NCBI GenBank assembly: GCA_022340585.1 | Contig: JAJDNS010000026.1 | Span: 1 to 55,126 of the forward strand | DNA from: Acidobacteriota bacterium | Lineage (GTDB): Bacteria; Acidobacteriota; Vicinamibacteria; Fen-336 | Reading direction: 5' to 3' | Length of the DNA: 55,126 nucleotides | Shown: one piece after another, positions 28,929 to 37,119 of the stretch | Layout: each line of letters starts with the position of its first letter | Position numbering within the stretch: the stretch's first letter is position 1 | Program-made: the position numbers and the translations under genes | Notes under the pieces: generated by a model | Told to the model about the DNA's origin: nothing | What the model saw: the letters and a program-made list of their open reading frames with translations, nothing else | The model's database searches: none

Positions 28929-29462
28929 ATGAACCTCGAGGCGCAGGTCGAGACCCTGAAGAGCGCCATTCGTGACGTGCCCGACTTCCCCAGGCCGGGG
29001 ATCGTGTTCAAGGACATCACCACCCTGCTGCAGGACCCGGTGCTGTTTCGGCGCACTGTCGACCTCCTCGTCGTCCTCGCCGGTGACCGGCCCGTGGACC
29101 GGATCGTGGCCATCGAGAGCCGGGGCTTCCTTCTCGGTGGGGCCCTGGCGCACCGTCTCGGGGCGGGGCTGGTCCTGGTCCGCAAGCCCGGCAAGCTGCC
29201 GTGGAAGACGGTCTCGGCGAGCTACGAGCTCGAGTACGGAGAAGACTCGGTGGAGATGCACGAAGACGCCCTGGGTGCGGGCGACCGGGTCCTGATCGTG
29301 GACGACGTGATCGCCACCGGGGGAACCGCTCGGGCGGTGGGCGAGCTCACCGAGGGGCTCGGGGCCACCATCGGCGCCTACCTGTTCCTCGCGGAGCTGA
29401 CGTTCCTGAACGGCCGGAAGCAGCTCGCCGGACACGAGATCCTCAGCCTGATCCGGTACTGA
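28929..29462 (+). CDS. apt: Adenine phosphoribosyltransferase
   Basis: Salvages adenine to AMP with PRPP. The 177 residues match the family length and contain DFPRPGIVFKDITTLL at the N-terminus, VAIESRGFLLGGALAHRLGAG, and the PRPP-binding motif VLIVDDVIATGGTARA. A GGAG lies six bases before the ATG, directly behind acyP. tRNA-Arg lies 61 bases downstream. Confidence 0.95.
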   Translation: MNLEAQVETLKSAIRDVPDFPRPGIVFKDITTLLQDPVLFRRTVDLLVVLAGDRPVDRIVAIESRGFLLGGALAHRLGAGLVLVRKPGKLPWKTVSASYELEYGEDSVEMHEDALGAGDRVLIVDDVIATGGTARAVGELTEGLGATIGAYLFLAELTFLNGRKQLAGHEILSLIRY

Positions 29463-29523
29463 GGGCACGGGCGGGCGCCGGCGGCCTTGTGGTAACCTCT
29501 CTTGTTCGACGTGCGGGTTTTCC

Positions 29524-29600
29524 GCGCCTGTAGCTCAACTGGATAGAGCGAGAGCGTCCTAAGCTCGAGGTTGGGGGTTCGAGTCCTCCCAGGCGCGCCA
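29524..29600 (+). tRNA. tRNA-Arg (anticodon CCT), CCA encoded
   Basis: A 77-nt cloverleaf: acceptor GCGCCTG/CAGGCGC, D-arm GCTC-AACTGGATA-GAGC, anticodon loop GTCCTAA giving CCT, T-arm GGGGG-TTCGAGT-CCTCC, discriminator G and CCA at 29598-29600. The first anticodon-stem pair is A-G rather than Watson-Crick, and one T-stem pair is G-T. It reads AGG codons. Confidence 0.92.
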
Positions 29601-29627
29601 CCTCAGGGAAGAGGAGCCAAGGGCCAA

Positions 29628-30365
29628 GTGAAGAGGGAGCTGAGGCGCGAGATCAAGCAGGACGAGTTCGCCAGCTGGCTGGAGAAGGTCATCGGCTGGG
29701 GGACCGAGCATCGGGACGAGGTGCGCATCGGCGTGGGCGTGGCCGTGGTGCTCCTCGCCGCCTTCGGGGCCCTCGCCTACTTCCACGGCCACCGCACGCG
29801 CGAGGCGGACCGGGCCTACCAGGAGGCGCTGGCCACCTTCCACGCACCGGTGAGCACCGAGCTTCCCGCCGGCGCCGACCGGCCCGGCGGGCAGGTCTTC
29901 GCCACCGCCGAGGACAAGTACAAGACCGCGGCCGCCGCCTTCGAGGGCGTGGACCGTCGCTACGGCTCGACGGACGTGGGCCGCCGGGCGCGGTACTACG
30001 CCGCCCTGTCCCGGATCGAGCTCGGCCAGTACGCCGAGGCCGAAAAAACCCTCCGCGGGCTCCAGGGGGAGGGGGACGACGGCCTCATCCCCGATCTGTC
30101 CCGCATGGCTCTCGCGGGACTGTACCGTCGCAGCGGCGAGACCGATCGAGCGGTCGAGGCGTACCGTGGGATCGTCTCGAGCCCGGAAACCTCCCTCCCG
30201 CGTGACTACGCCCTCCAGTGCCTCGCCGGAACTCTCGAGGACGCGGGGCGCAACGTGGAGGCGCGCGCAGCCTACCGGGAGCTCGTCGAGGAGTTCCCGG
30301 GGAGCGTGTACACGGCCACGGCCCGCGCGCGCGCCGACTACCTCCAGTCGGCCGAGCAGGGCTGA
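29628..30365 (+). CDS. Single-pass membrane TPR protein (YfgM-like)
   Basis: A 245-residue protein: a charged N-terminus (KRELRREIKQDEFASWLEK), one membrane helix at about residues 33-52 (IGVGVAVVLLAAFGALAYFH), then tetratricopeptide-like helices including RARYYAALSRIELGQYAEAE and LAGLYRRSGETDRAVEAYRG. This is the plan of YfgM, the SecYEG-associated chaperone-network protein, although remote TPR similarity cannot prove function. The likely start is GTG at 29628 with GAGGAG 11 bases upstream; the longer frame runs into the tRNA. SppA, another envelope protein, follows after 10 bases, so both are probably in one transcript. Confidence 0.7.
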   Translation: MKRELRREIKQDEFASWLEKVIGWGTEHRDEVRIGVGVAVVLLAAFGALAYFHGHRTREADRAYQEALATFHAPVSTELPAGADRPGGQVFATAEDKYKTAAAAFEGVDRRYGSTDVGRRARYYAALSRIELGQYAEAEKTLRGLQGEGDDGLIPDLSRMALAGLYRRSGETDRAVEAYRGIVSSPETSLPRDYALQCLAGTLEDAGRNVEARAAYRELVEEFPGSVYTATARARADYLQSAEQG

Positions 30366-30375
30366 GGTTCTCTCC

Positions 30376-32094
30376 ATGAGCAAGCGCACGGCCTGGGTGC
30401 TCGTCGCCGGCGTGGCCGCCGTCGTGATCGGGGCGGCGGCGGTGGGAGCGGTGGCCCTCCTCGTCCGGGGCGGCGGTCGCACGCCGGTGGGCTGGGCGGG
30501 AAGCGTCTACCTCTCCCTCGACGTCCAGGGTGGCCTGCCCGAGCGTCCCTCGTCCACCTGGAGTGGGCTCCTCGAGACCCCGCGACCCTCGCTGCGGGGC
30601 CTCGTCGAGAGCATCGACCGTGCCGCCGGGGATTCCCGGGTGAAGGGGCTCGTGCTCCGGGTCGGAGGTGTGAGCGCCGGCTGGGGCCGCGTCCAGGAGC
30701 TGCGCGACGCCCTCCTCCGCTTCCGCGCCACCGGGAAGCCCTCGTGGGCCCACCTGGACTTCGCCGGAAACCGCGAGTACTACCTGGCCACCGGCTGCGA
30801 GCGGATCGCCGCCGCGCCCACCGCCATGCTGAACGTCTCCGGCCTGGCCGCCGAGGTGATGTTCCTGCGGGGAACCCTGGACAAGGTGGGGATCCAGGCC
30901 CAGTTCGAGGGCGTCGGCAAGTACAAGAACGCCCCCAACCAGTTCACCGAGACCGGCTTCACCGAGCCCCACCGGGAGCAGATGGAGTCGCTGGTGGACA
31001 GCCTGTTCGACCAGTACGTGGCCGCGGTAGCGGAGAGCCGCGGGATCGAGGAAGACCGGGTCCGGCGTCTCATCGACGAGGGGCCCTTCGACGCGGCCCG
31101 GGCCAGCGAGGTGGGGCTGGTCGACGAGCTCCTCTACGCCGACGAGGTCGAGGCCCGGGTGCCCGCCGTCGAGCGCGTAGGCCCGGCGAACTACGTGAAG
31201 AGCGCCCGCGGCTTCGGCCTCGACGGACGGCCGAGGTTTGCTCTCGTCTACGCCGTCGGGGACATCATGCCGGGTGAGAGCGCCTCCGGACCCTTCGGAG
31301 AGGGGTCCTACGCCGGGGCCGAGACCATCGGACGGGGGCTGAGGCAGGCCACGCGGGACGACAGCATCCGCGCCATCATCCTGCGGGTGGACAGCCCCGG
31401 CGGGGTGGGCATGGCCGCCGATGCGATCTGGCGGGAGGTGGGCCGGGCGCGGCTGCGCAAGCCGGTGATCGCTTCCATGGGCGACGCCGCGGCCTCCGGC
31501 GGCTACTACATCGCCATGAACGGCGACGCCATCGTCGGCGAGCCCGGGACGATCACCGGCTCGATCGGTGTCTTCTCGGGCAAGTTCAGCATGGGGGGGC
31601 TCTACGAGAAGCTCGGAGTGTCCCACGAGACGGTGCGGCGGGGGCGCAACGCCGCGATCTTCTCCAGCTGGGAGCCCTGGACAGAGGAGGAGCGGGCGAA
31701 GATCCGCGGGCTGAACGAGTCCTTCTACGAGACCTTCGTCGCCAAGGCCGCGGAGGGGCGGGGGCGGACCCCGGAGGAGATCCACGCCGTGGCCCAGGGG
31801 CGGGTGTGGACCGGCCAGCAGGCCCTCGAGAACGGGCTCATCGACGGCCTCGGGGGTCTGGAGGCCGCGGTGGCCGCGGCCCGGGAGCGGACCGGGCTCG
31901 AGGCCGGGGCGCCGGTGCGGCTGGTCGTCCTCCCCGAGAGGAAGAGCCTGTGGGAGACGATCATGGAGAGGCGCGAGGAGGAGCTGGCGGTGCGCCTCCT
32001 CGGCCCGGAGGCGGGAGCGCTCGTCGGCTGGGCCGAGCGTCTCGGCGGGAAGGGCCCCCTGGCTCGACTGCCCTTCGAGCTCGACGTCCGCTAG
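30376..32094 (+). CDS. sppA: Signal peptide peptidase SppA, 67K type
   Basis: A 572-residue membrane-anchored serine protease that degrades cleaved signal peptides. The N-terminal anchor spans residues about 6-30 (VLVAGVAAVVIGAAAVGAVALL). The protein has the tandem S49 arrangement of the long form. The general-base lysine is Lys184 in VGKYKNAPNQF in the first half, and the nucleophile is Ser374 in GDAAASGGYYIAM in the second, followed by ITGSIGVFSGKFS. Length and residue order match the E. coli enzyme. The ATG at 30376 starts 10 bases after the TPR gene. The transcript runs towards an oppositely oriented gene, with repeat copy B in between. Confidence 0.93.
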   Translation: MSKRTAWVLVAGVAAVVIGAAAVGAVALLVRGGGRTPVGWAGSVYLSLDVQGGLPERPSSTWSGLLETPRPSLRGLVESIDRAAGDSRVKGLVLRVGGVSAGWGRVQELRDALLRFRATGKPSWAHLDFAGNREYYLATGCERIAAAPTAMLNVSGLAAEVMFLRGTLDKVGIQAQFEGVGKYKNAPNQFTETGFTEPHREQMESLVDSLFDQYVAAVAESRGIEEDRVRRLIDEGPFDAARASEVGLVDELLYADEVEARVPAVERVGPANYVKSARGFGLDGRPRFALVYAVGDIMPGESASGPFGEGSYAGAETIGRGLRQATRDDSIRAIILRVDSPGGVGMAADAIWREVGRARLRKPVIASMGDAAASGGYYIAMNGDAIVGEPGTITGSIGVFSGKFSMGGLYEKLGVSHETVRRGRNAAIFSSWEPWTEEERAKIRGLNESFYETFVAKAAEGRGRTPEEIHAVAQGRVWTGQQALENGLIDGLGGLEAAVAAARERTGLEAGAPVRLVVLPERKSLWETIMERREEELAVRLLGPEAGALVGWAERLGGKGPLARLPFELDVR

Positions 32095-32114
32095 CCGACC
32101 CTGCCCGGCCCGCT

Positions 32115-32186
32115 CCTGCCAAGGACACGATCGCCACGGCGCACTCGTGTCCCTGGCCAGGGCATCCGGCCGAAGGCCGGTTCGGT
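32115..32186 (+). repeat. 72-nt two-hairpin intergenic repeat, copy B
   Basis: Same element as at 17125. Stem 1 pairs 32119-32130 with 32145-32156 (one A-C mismatch, 14-base loop); stem 2 is CCGGCC-GAA-GGCCGG (32166-32180), then TTCGGT. It lies between the convergent sppA and zinc-ribbon peptidase genes and ends two bases from the latter's stop codon. Two differences from copy A are pair-preserving (A-T for G-T, C-G for T-G). Confidence 0.75.
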
Positions 32187-32188
32187 CC

Positions 32189-33706
32189 TCAGATCCGTCC
32201 GTACTGCTGGCGCATCCGCGCGCTCCACTCCCGGCGTAGCGCCTGGGCGTCGCGCCGGTACACCTGCTCGAAGGCGGCGTTGGCGTTGCCCGTCTCCGCC
32301 ATGGCGCGCAGCAGGTCGTTGAGGCCGCCCTGGCCCCGCTGTCCGAGGAGGTACTCGACGAACGAGAGCGAGGCCATGTAGAACCCGCCCACGCCCCCGA
32401 GTCGACCGTCGGCGAGGGCACTCAGGGTCGTGGGGTCGAGAAGGGCGGCGACGCGCTTGCCCTCCATGAGCTGGGCCAGGCCCTCCTGGATGTCACGCGG
32501 AGCCACTCCCCGGGAGATGTTGGCAACGAAGGCGTGGGTCAGCTCGTGGAGGAGGGTGTCGTCGATCTCCGGGGTGAGGGAGGGGGTCAGCCCGCCGATG
32601 GGGATGCGCACGCGCCCGTCGAAGGAGTCGTAGAATCCCCCCGACCAGCCGGGGGCCCCGGTGGTGGCGGCGTAGCTCTCTCGCGAGAGGAGGATGACCG
32701 CGATGGGAGCTTCCGGCTGGTGGTCGAGGGTGCGGGCCAGCGTCGCGTAGTGACGGTCGAGAACCCGAAGGACGGCCCGGCCCACCGCCTCGTGCTCCTC
32801 TCCGTCGTAGCGGACGTGGAAGTGGGCCAGCCGCCTCTCGACGAGGTCGGCCTCCGGGGTCAGGTCGTGCCGGATCTTCTCGAGGAGGGCGAGGGCCTCG
32901 GGGTCGTCGTGCCGGTCCAGCAGGGTCTCGAGGATCTCCATGGCCTCGCGGGAGCGATCCTGGCGAAGAAGAGCGTAGGCGAGGGCTCGCGACGTCTCCC
33001 CGTCTCCCGGGGCCAGGGCGAGGGCCGCTCGGGCCCAGGACTCCGCCTCGGACCAGCTCCCGGAGCCGAGGAAGAGGCCGACCAGGGCCTTCGGCGGCAA
33101 CGCACTCCCCGGCGCCACCGTCGCCGCCCGCCGGAGAAAGGACGCCGCCTCGGTGTCCTGCTTCCGCGCCTGGGCCTGCTCCGCCGACCGCAGTAGGAGG
33201 GCCTCGAGCAGCCCCCGGGCCGGCGCCCCGTGGCGGGCGTGGAGGTCCTCCGCCGCACGCAGGTCTTCCGGCCGCGGGACTCCTCCCCGTCGCAGGAGCG
33301 CGGCGAGGCGGTCGGCGGTCTCCTGGTCGGCCCGGCCGCTGTCGGGGGGCAGGGGCGCCGGCTCGCTCGGGCGGATCTGGAGAACCGGAGGCCCGGAGGA
33401 GTCTGCCGGTCGGGGTGGGGCAGTGTCCACCGAGGCGGGGCCGATCCCGGGCGGCTGGTCGCTCCCGATCGCGGGAGCGGGGACGGGAGGAGCTGCCCGC
33501 CCCCGCCAGACAACGGCGAGAACCGCCGCCGCCAGGGCGAGGAGCAGCAGGCCGGAGAGGGCGTCTGGACGCCGGCGAGCCCGGGCCTCCCGTCTGGGGG
33601 CCGGGGGCATCCGGGACCGGGGCGCGCGGGCCTTGGCCAGGATGACGCCACAACCAGGGCACTCGGTGCCGGCCACGTCGCGCGCTCCACAGCGGGGACA
33701 GTCCAT
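32189..33706 (-). CDS. Zinc-ribbon, TPR and HExxH (peptidase MA-like) membrane protein
   Basis: A 505-residue protein of unknown role with readable architecture. An N-terminal zinc ribbon (CPRCGARDVAGTECPGCG) is followed by a membrane helix at about residues 50-66 (LSGLLLLALAAAVLAVVW), a Pro-rich linker, TPR-like helices (about 150-280) and a C-terminal metallopeptidase-like domain. HELTHAF (about residues 386-392) and a downstream glutamate in QEGLAQLMEG (near 406) make a gluzincin-type zinc site, as in the peptidase MA family. The ribbon would lie in the cytoplasm and the peptidase outside. The start has no strong Shine-Dalgarno. It is convergent with sppA and divergent from the DUF362 gene. 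Confidence 0.75.
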   Translation of the reverse strand: MDCPRCGARDVAGTECPGCGVILAKARAPRSRMPPAPRREARARRRPDALSGLLLLALAAAVLAVVWRGRAAPPVPAPAIGSDQPPGIGPASVDTAPPRPADSSGPPVLQIRPSEPAPLPPDSGRADQETADRLAALLRRGGVPRPEDLRAAEDLHARHGAPARGLLEALLLRSAEQAQARKQDTEAASFLRRAATVAPGSALPPKALVGLFLGSGSWSEAESWARAALALAPGDGETSRALAYALLRQDRSREAMEILETLLDRHDDPEALALLEKIRHDLTPEADLVERRLAHFHVRYDGEEHEAVGRAVLRVLDRHYATLARTLDHQPEAPIAVILLSRESYAATTGAPGWSGGFYDSFDGRVRIPIGGLTPSLTPEIDDTLLHELTHAFVANISRGVAPRDIQEGLAQLMEGKRVAALLDPTTLSALADGRLGGVGGFYMASLSFVEYLLGQRGQGGLNDLLRAMAETGNANAAFEQVYRRDAQALRREWSARMRQQYGRI

Positions 33707-33720
33707 CTCGAGGGGGCCGT

Positions 33721-33749
33721 GGCCGGAGGAGCTCCGGCCCGTCTATACT
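33721..33749 (+). promoter_or_regulatory. Inverted repeat next to a TATACT -10 box
   Basis: GGCCGGAG (33721-33728), GAG, CTCCGGCC (33732-33739) is a perfect 8-bp dyad; TATACT (33744-33749) follows 4 bases later, ahead of the DUF362 gene. No -35 consensus is present, so the dyad may be an activator or repressor site. A similar dyad plus TATACTAG occurs at 5229-5257. Confidence 0.45.
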
Positions 33750-33787
33750 AGCAGGCTGGCCACCTTGCAGGCGACGAGGGAGAGAGC

Positions 33788-34915
33788 ATGAGCGAGTCGG
33801 CGCACGCCCCGAAGCGTGAGGTCATCGGATCGGGACGCACCAGGGCACGGGTGGCGGTCATCCGCACGGGACCCGAGACGGTGGTGGACGACGTTGGCGT
33901 CATGATGCGGGGTCTCGGGTACTCGAGTGTCCTCGGCCCCGAGCGCCGAACGATCCTCAAGGACAACATCTCCTGGCACCTGCCCTTCCTGTCGGCCAAC
34001 ACGACCCCGTGGCAGCTCGAGGGCGTCCTGCGAACGCTGCGGGAGGACGGGTACCAGGATCTCGTGGGCCTGCACAACGGCACCGTCGTGACCGATGCCC
34101 ACCGCGGAGACGAGCTCAACAAGTTCGCGGGAGTGTACCGGCGCTACGAGGTGCCCACCGTCGACAACTTCGCCCCCGACTGCCGCTGGGTGCCCCTCGA
34201 GCCGAAGACCCCCCTCCTGGTCCTGGATCGTATCTTCGGCGAGGTGCGGGTGCCCGAGGTGATGATCGGCAGCAACATCCTCCACCTGCCCACGGTCAAG
34301 ACCCACGTCTACACCACCATGACCGGAGCCATGAAGAACGCCTTCGGCGGCCTCCTCAAGAACAACCGGCACTGGGCCCACACCGACATCCACTCCACCC
34401 TCGTCGACCTGCTGGCGATCCAGAAGGAGATCCACCCGGGGATGTTCGCGGTCATGGACGGCACGATCTGCGGGAACGGGGCCGGCCCCCGGGCGATGGT
34501 CCCGGTGGTGAAGGACTACATGCTGGCCAGCGACGACATGGTGGCCATCGACGCCACCAGCGCGTGGCTCATGGGGTTCGATCCCCTGAGGGACGTGGAC
34601 TGCATCCGGATCGCCCACGAGCGCGGCCTCGGCGTGGGAGACGTGCGGGAGATCGAGGTGGTGGGCGAAGACATCTCCGAGGTGAACTTCGGCTTCCAGG
34701 TGAAGTACCACTTTGCCAGCCGCGTGGGGCGGCTGCTCTGGTTCACGCCCCTGGCCCGGATCCAGAACCTCTTCTTCCGCACCCCGCTGGTCCACGCCTT
34801 CATCTGGGGCTCGGCCGCCTACCACGACCGGTACTGGTGGCCGGTCCACGGCCAGAAGCGCATGAAGGACATCGCCACCACGCCCTGGGGCCAGCTCTTC
34901 GAGTCGTACGAATGA
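33788..34915 (+). CDS. DUF362 domain-containing protein
   Basis: A 375-residue protein of the DUF362 family, whose biochemical role is undefined. Family features include HNGTVVTDAHRGDELNKFAG, PEVMIGSNILHLPTVKTHVYTTMTGAMKNAFGGLL and VMDGTICGNGAGPRAMV with DMVAIDATSAWLMGFDP. No ferredoxin-type cysteine cluster is present, unlike many DUF362 proteins. The ATG follows GGGAG. Its stop overlaps the GHMP kinase start (ATGA), implying joint action on a small molecule or a sugar. No membrane segment is certain, although the C-terminus is aromatic-rich (YHDRYWWPV). Confidence 0.8.
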   Translation: MSESAHAPKREVIGSGRTRARVAVIRTGPETVVDDVGVMMRGLGYSSVLGPERRTILKDNISWHLPFLSANTTPWQLEGVLRTLREDGYQDLVGLHNGTVVTDAHRGDELNKFAGVYRRYEVPTVDNFAPDCRWVPLEPKTPLLVLDRIFGEVRVPEVMIGSNILHLPTVKTHVYTTMTGAMKNAFGGLLKNNRHWAHTDIHSTLVDLLAIQKEIHPGMFAVMDGTICGNGAGPRAMVPVVKDYMLASDDMVAIDATSAWLMGFDPLRDVDCIRIAHERGLGVGDVREIEVVGEDISEVNFGFQVKYHFASRVGRLLWFTPLARIQNLFFRTPLVHAFIWGSAAYHDRYWWPVHGQKRMKDIATTPWGQLFESYE

Positions 34916-35922
34916 AGGCGGGGGCGGCGGAGGCCACCGCCCCCTGCCGCGTCGACCTGGTCGGCGGGGGACTCGACGTCTGGCCGGTGTACCTGTTCCA
35001 TCCCGGGGCGATCGTGGTGAACGTGGCGGTGGACCGACGAGCGTGGTGCCGGGTGGAGCTCGGGGGGGAGGGCGTCCACGTCGAATCGAAGGACAGCCTC
35101 CGGAAGGCCAGCGCGGACCGGCTCGACGATCTCGCCGACGACGGCATCCTGGGGCTCGTGGCCGAGGTGCTGCGGGCCCTGGGGGTGGAATCCGCCGTCC
35201 GGGTGGTGACCCAGTCGCGAGTTCCGGAAGGCTCGGGCCTCGGGGGCTCGTCGGCGGTGGCCGTGGCGGTGGCGGCCGCGGTCTCGGCGGTGCGGGGACG
35301 GGCCATCGACCCGGACCGGATGGCGCCGCTGCTGCGCGACGCCCACGCCCGCTGCCTCGGGAGGCCCATCGGGTCCCGGGACCTCCACACCGCGCTGCGG
35401 GGCGGAGCCCTGGCCCTGCACCTCGAGCCCGGACAGGTGCGGGTGGAGCCCCTGGCCGCGGACCCGGCTCGGGTCGAGGAGTCGCTGCTCCTCGTGGACT
35501 CCGGGGCCCCCGGCCCCGAGGGACCGAACGACTGGGACTCGGTCAAGGGCCAGATCGAGGGAAGCCCGGCGATCCGGGAGGCGCTGGCGACCCTCGCCGC
35601 CATCGCCCGGGACACCCACGAGGCGCTGGTCGAGGGGCGGTTCGAGGACGTGGTGGACCTCTTCGCCCGGGAGTGGGAGGCGCGCCAGCAGCTCGCCCCC
35701 GGCGCCACCACCCCCGAGATCGACCGGGTGGCCGAGGTGGCCCGGGCGGCCGGGGGGGCGGCCAAGCCCTGCGGCGCCGGTGGGGGTCGGGTGGTGGCGG
35801 TCTGGGCGCCCCCGGGAGCCCGGGGTCCCGGGCGGCGCGAGGCCGTCCGTAGCGCGCTCACCGAGGCCGGCCTGCGCGCCTTCCCGGCTCGGGTGGACCT
35901 GCGGGGGCTCGAGGTCGCCTGA
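34912..35922 (+). CDS. GHMP family sugar kinase
   Basis: A 336-residue small-molecule kinase. The GHMP ATP loop VPEGSGLGGSSAVAVAVAAA lies near residues 104-123. An N-terminal substrate motif APCRVDLVGGGLDVWPVYLF recalls sugar kinases of the heptose 7-phosphate kinase (HddA) group, and the C-terminal KPCGAGGGRVVAVWAPPG is the third GHMP motif. A D-glycero-D-manno-heptose-type or other sugar 1-phosphate kinase is a fair guess, but there are no partner genes (gmhA, gmhB or hddC) to support heptose. The start ATG overlaps the DUF362 stop. The efp -10 box begins six bases after its stop. Confidence 0.8.
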   Translation: MKAGAAEATAPCRVDLVGGGLDVWPVYLFHPGAIVVNVAVDRRAWCRVELGGEGVHVESKDSLRKASADRLDDLADDGILGLVAEVLRALGVESAVRVVTQSRVPEGSGLGGSSAVAVAVAAAVSAVRGRAIDPDRMAPLLRDAHARCLGRPIGSRDLHTALRGGALALHLEPGQVRVEPLAADPARVEESLLLVDSGAPGPEGPNDWDSVKGQIEGSPAIREALATLAAIARDTHEALVEGRFEDVVDLFAREWEARQQLAPGATTPEIDRVAEVARAAGGAAKPCGAGGGRVVAVWAPPGARGPGRREAVRSALTEAGLRAFPARVDLRGLEVA

Positions 35923-35927
35923 GGGGC

Positions 35928-35933
35928 TATAAT
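35928..35933 (+). promoter_or_regulatory. Consensus -10 box (TATAAT) upstream of efp
   Basis: A perfect TATAAT sits 26 bases before the efp start, just after the GHMP kinase stop. No -35 match is seen. It probably serves the efp-tdk-rtcA run. Confidence 0.5.
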
Positions 35934-35959
35934 CGGGGGTTTGGTGAGGTGAAGAAGGG

Positions 35960-36523
35960 ATGATTCAGGCGACCCAGGTCCGGAAGGGAATGTACATCAA
36001 CCACGGCGGCGATCTGTACCGCGTCGTTTCCACGGAGCACGTCACGCCCGGCAAGGGGCGGGGCATGGTGCAGGCGAAGATCCGCCAGGTGAAGAGTGGC
36101 GCCATCATGGACCACCGCTTCCGATCGGGAGACCGGGTGGATCGGGTGGTGCTCGACGAGACCGAGATGGAGTACCTCTATCAGGACGGCGACACCTATC
36201 ACTTCATGAACGGCGAGACCTTCGAGCAGATCGGCCTGTCCGGAGAAACCCTGGGGGACGCCGTCCCGTACCTGCTTCCGAACATCCGCCTGAAGGTGCA
36301 GTCCTGGGAGGGCCGCCCCGTCGGGATCAGCCCGCCCCTCACCGTGGAGATGGAGGTCACGGAGACCGAGCCCGCGATCAAGGGGGCCACGGCCTCGAGC
36401 GTGAGCAAGCCGGCGACCATGGAGACCGGCCTCATCGTCCAGGTGCCCCCGTTCATCAACCAGGGCGACGTCATCAAGGTCGACACGGCTTCCGGGGCCT
36501 ACGTCGAGCGCGTCAGCAAGTAG
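35960..36523 (+). CDS. efp: Translation elongation factor P
   Basis: Relieves ribosome stalling at consecutive prolines. Its 187 residues show the three-domain EF-P pattern: [13 protein letters not shown] at the N-terminus, loop [12 protein letters not shown] with the tip lysine at Lys32 (the position modified by lysylation in some bacteria), [16 protein letters not shown], and the C-terminal [21 protein letters not shown]. The modification enzymes are not in this window. Several neighbours contain Pro runs (for example the TPR/AIM24 protein), which would need EF-P. The gene starts a rightward operon; tdk begins 8 bases after its stop. Confidence 0.96.
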   Translation: MIQATQVRKGMYINHGGDLYRVVSTEHVTPGKGRGMVQAKIRQVKSGAIMDHRFRSGDRVDRVVLDETEMEYLYQDGDTYHFMNGETFEQIGLSGETLGDAVPYLLPNIRLKVQSWEGRPVGISPPLTVEMEVTETEPAIKGATASSVSKPATMETGLIVQVPPFINQGDVIKVDTASGAYVERVSK

Positions 36524-36531
36524 GAGCCCGG

Positions 36532-37119
36532 GTGTCCACGCCTGCGCCGACCCTCACCCCCGGCGGGTGGATCGAGGTGATCACCGGGAGCATGTTCAGC
36601 GGCAAGAGCGAGGAGCTCATCCGCCGCGTCCGCCGCGCCCAGATCGCCCGGCAGCAGGTGCAGATGTTCAAGCCGCGGGTCGACGCCCGCTTCTCCACCG
36701 GGGAGATCGTCAGCCACTCGGAGATGAAGATGCCCTCCCAGGTCGTCGACGACGCCCGGGAGATCCTCGACCTCGTGACCCCGGGGACCAGGGTGGTGGC
36801 GATCGACGAGGGGCAGTTCTTCGACATGTCGCTCGTGGAGGTGGCTGACGCCCTCGCCAACCGGGGGCTGCGGGTGATCGTGGCCGGGCTCGACCAGGAC
36901 TACCGGGGCCGTCCCTTCGAGCCCATGCCCCAGCTGATGGCGGTGGCGGAGTACGTGGACAAGACGCTCGCGGTCTGCATGCAGTGCGGGGCGCCGGCGA
37001 ACCGATCGCAGCGGCTCGTGGCCGGGGAAGACCGGGTGGTCGTGGGAGGGGCCGGGGAGTACGAGGCCCGCTGCCGCCGCTGCTTCGAGCGCGAGGCCGC
37101 GCGTCCGGGAGACCGGTGA
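36532..37119 (+). CDS. tdk: Thymidine kinase
   Basis: Phosphorylates thymidine to dTMP in the salvage pathway. The 195 residues are of the type II (TK1-like) family: P-loop [17 protein letters not shown] (Lys25), [25 protein letters not shown] and the structural zinc site CMQCG/CRRC. The GTG start has GGAG nearby, behind efp. The stop overlaps the rtcA GTG start. No defects are seen. Confidence 0.95.
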   Translation: MSTPAPTLTPGGWIEVITGSMFSGKSEELIRRVRRAQIARQQVQMFKPRVDARFSTGEIVSHSEMKMPSQVVDDAREILDLVTPGTRVVAIDEGQFFDMSLVEVADALANRGLRVIVAGLDQDYRGRPFEPMPQLMAVAEYVDKTLAVCMQCGAPANRSQRLVAGEDRVVVGGAGEYEARCRRCFEREAARPGDR

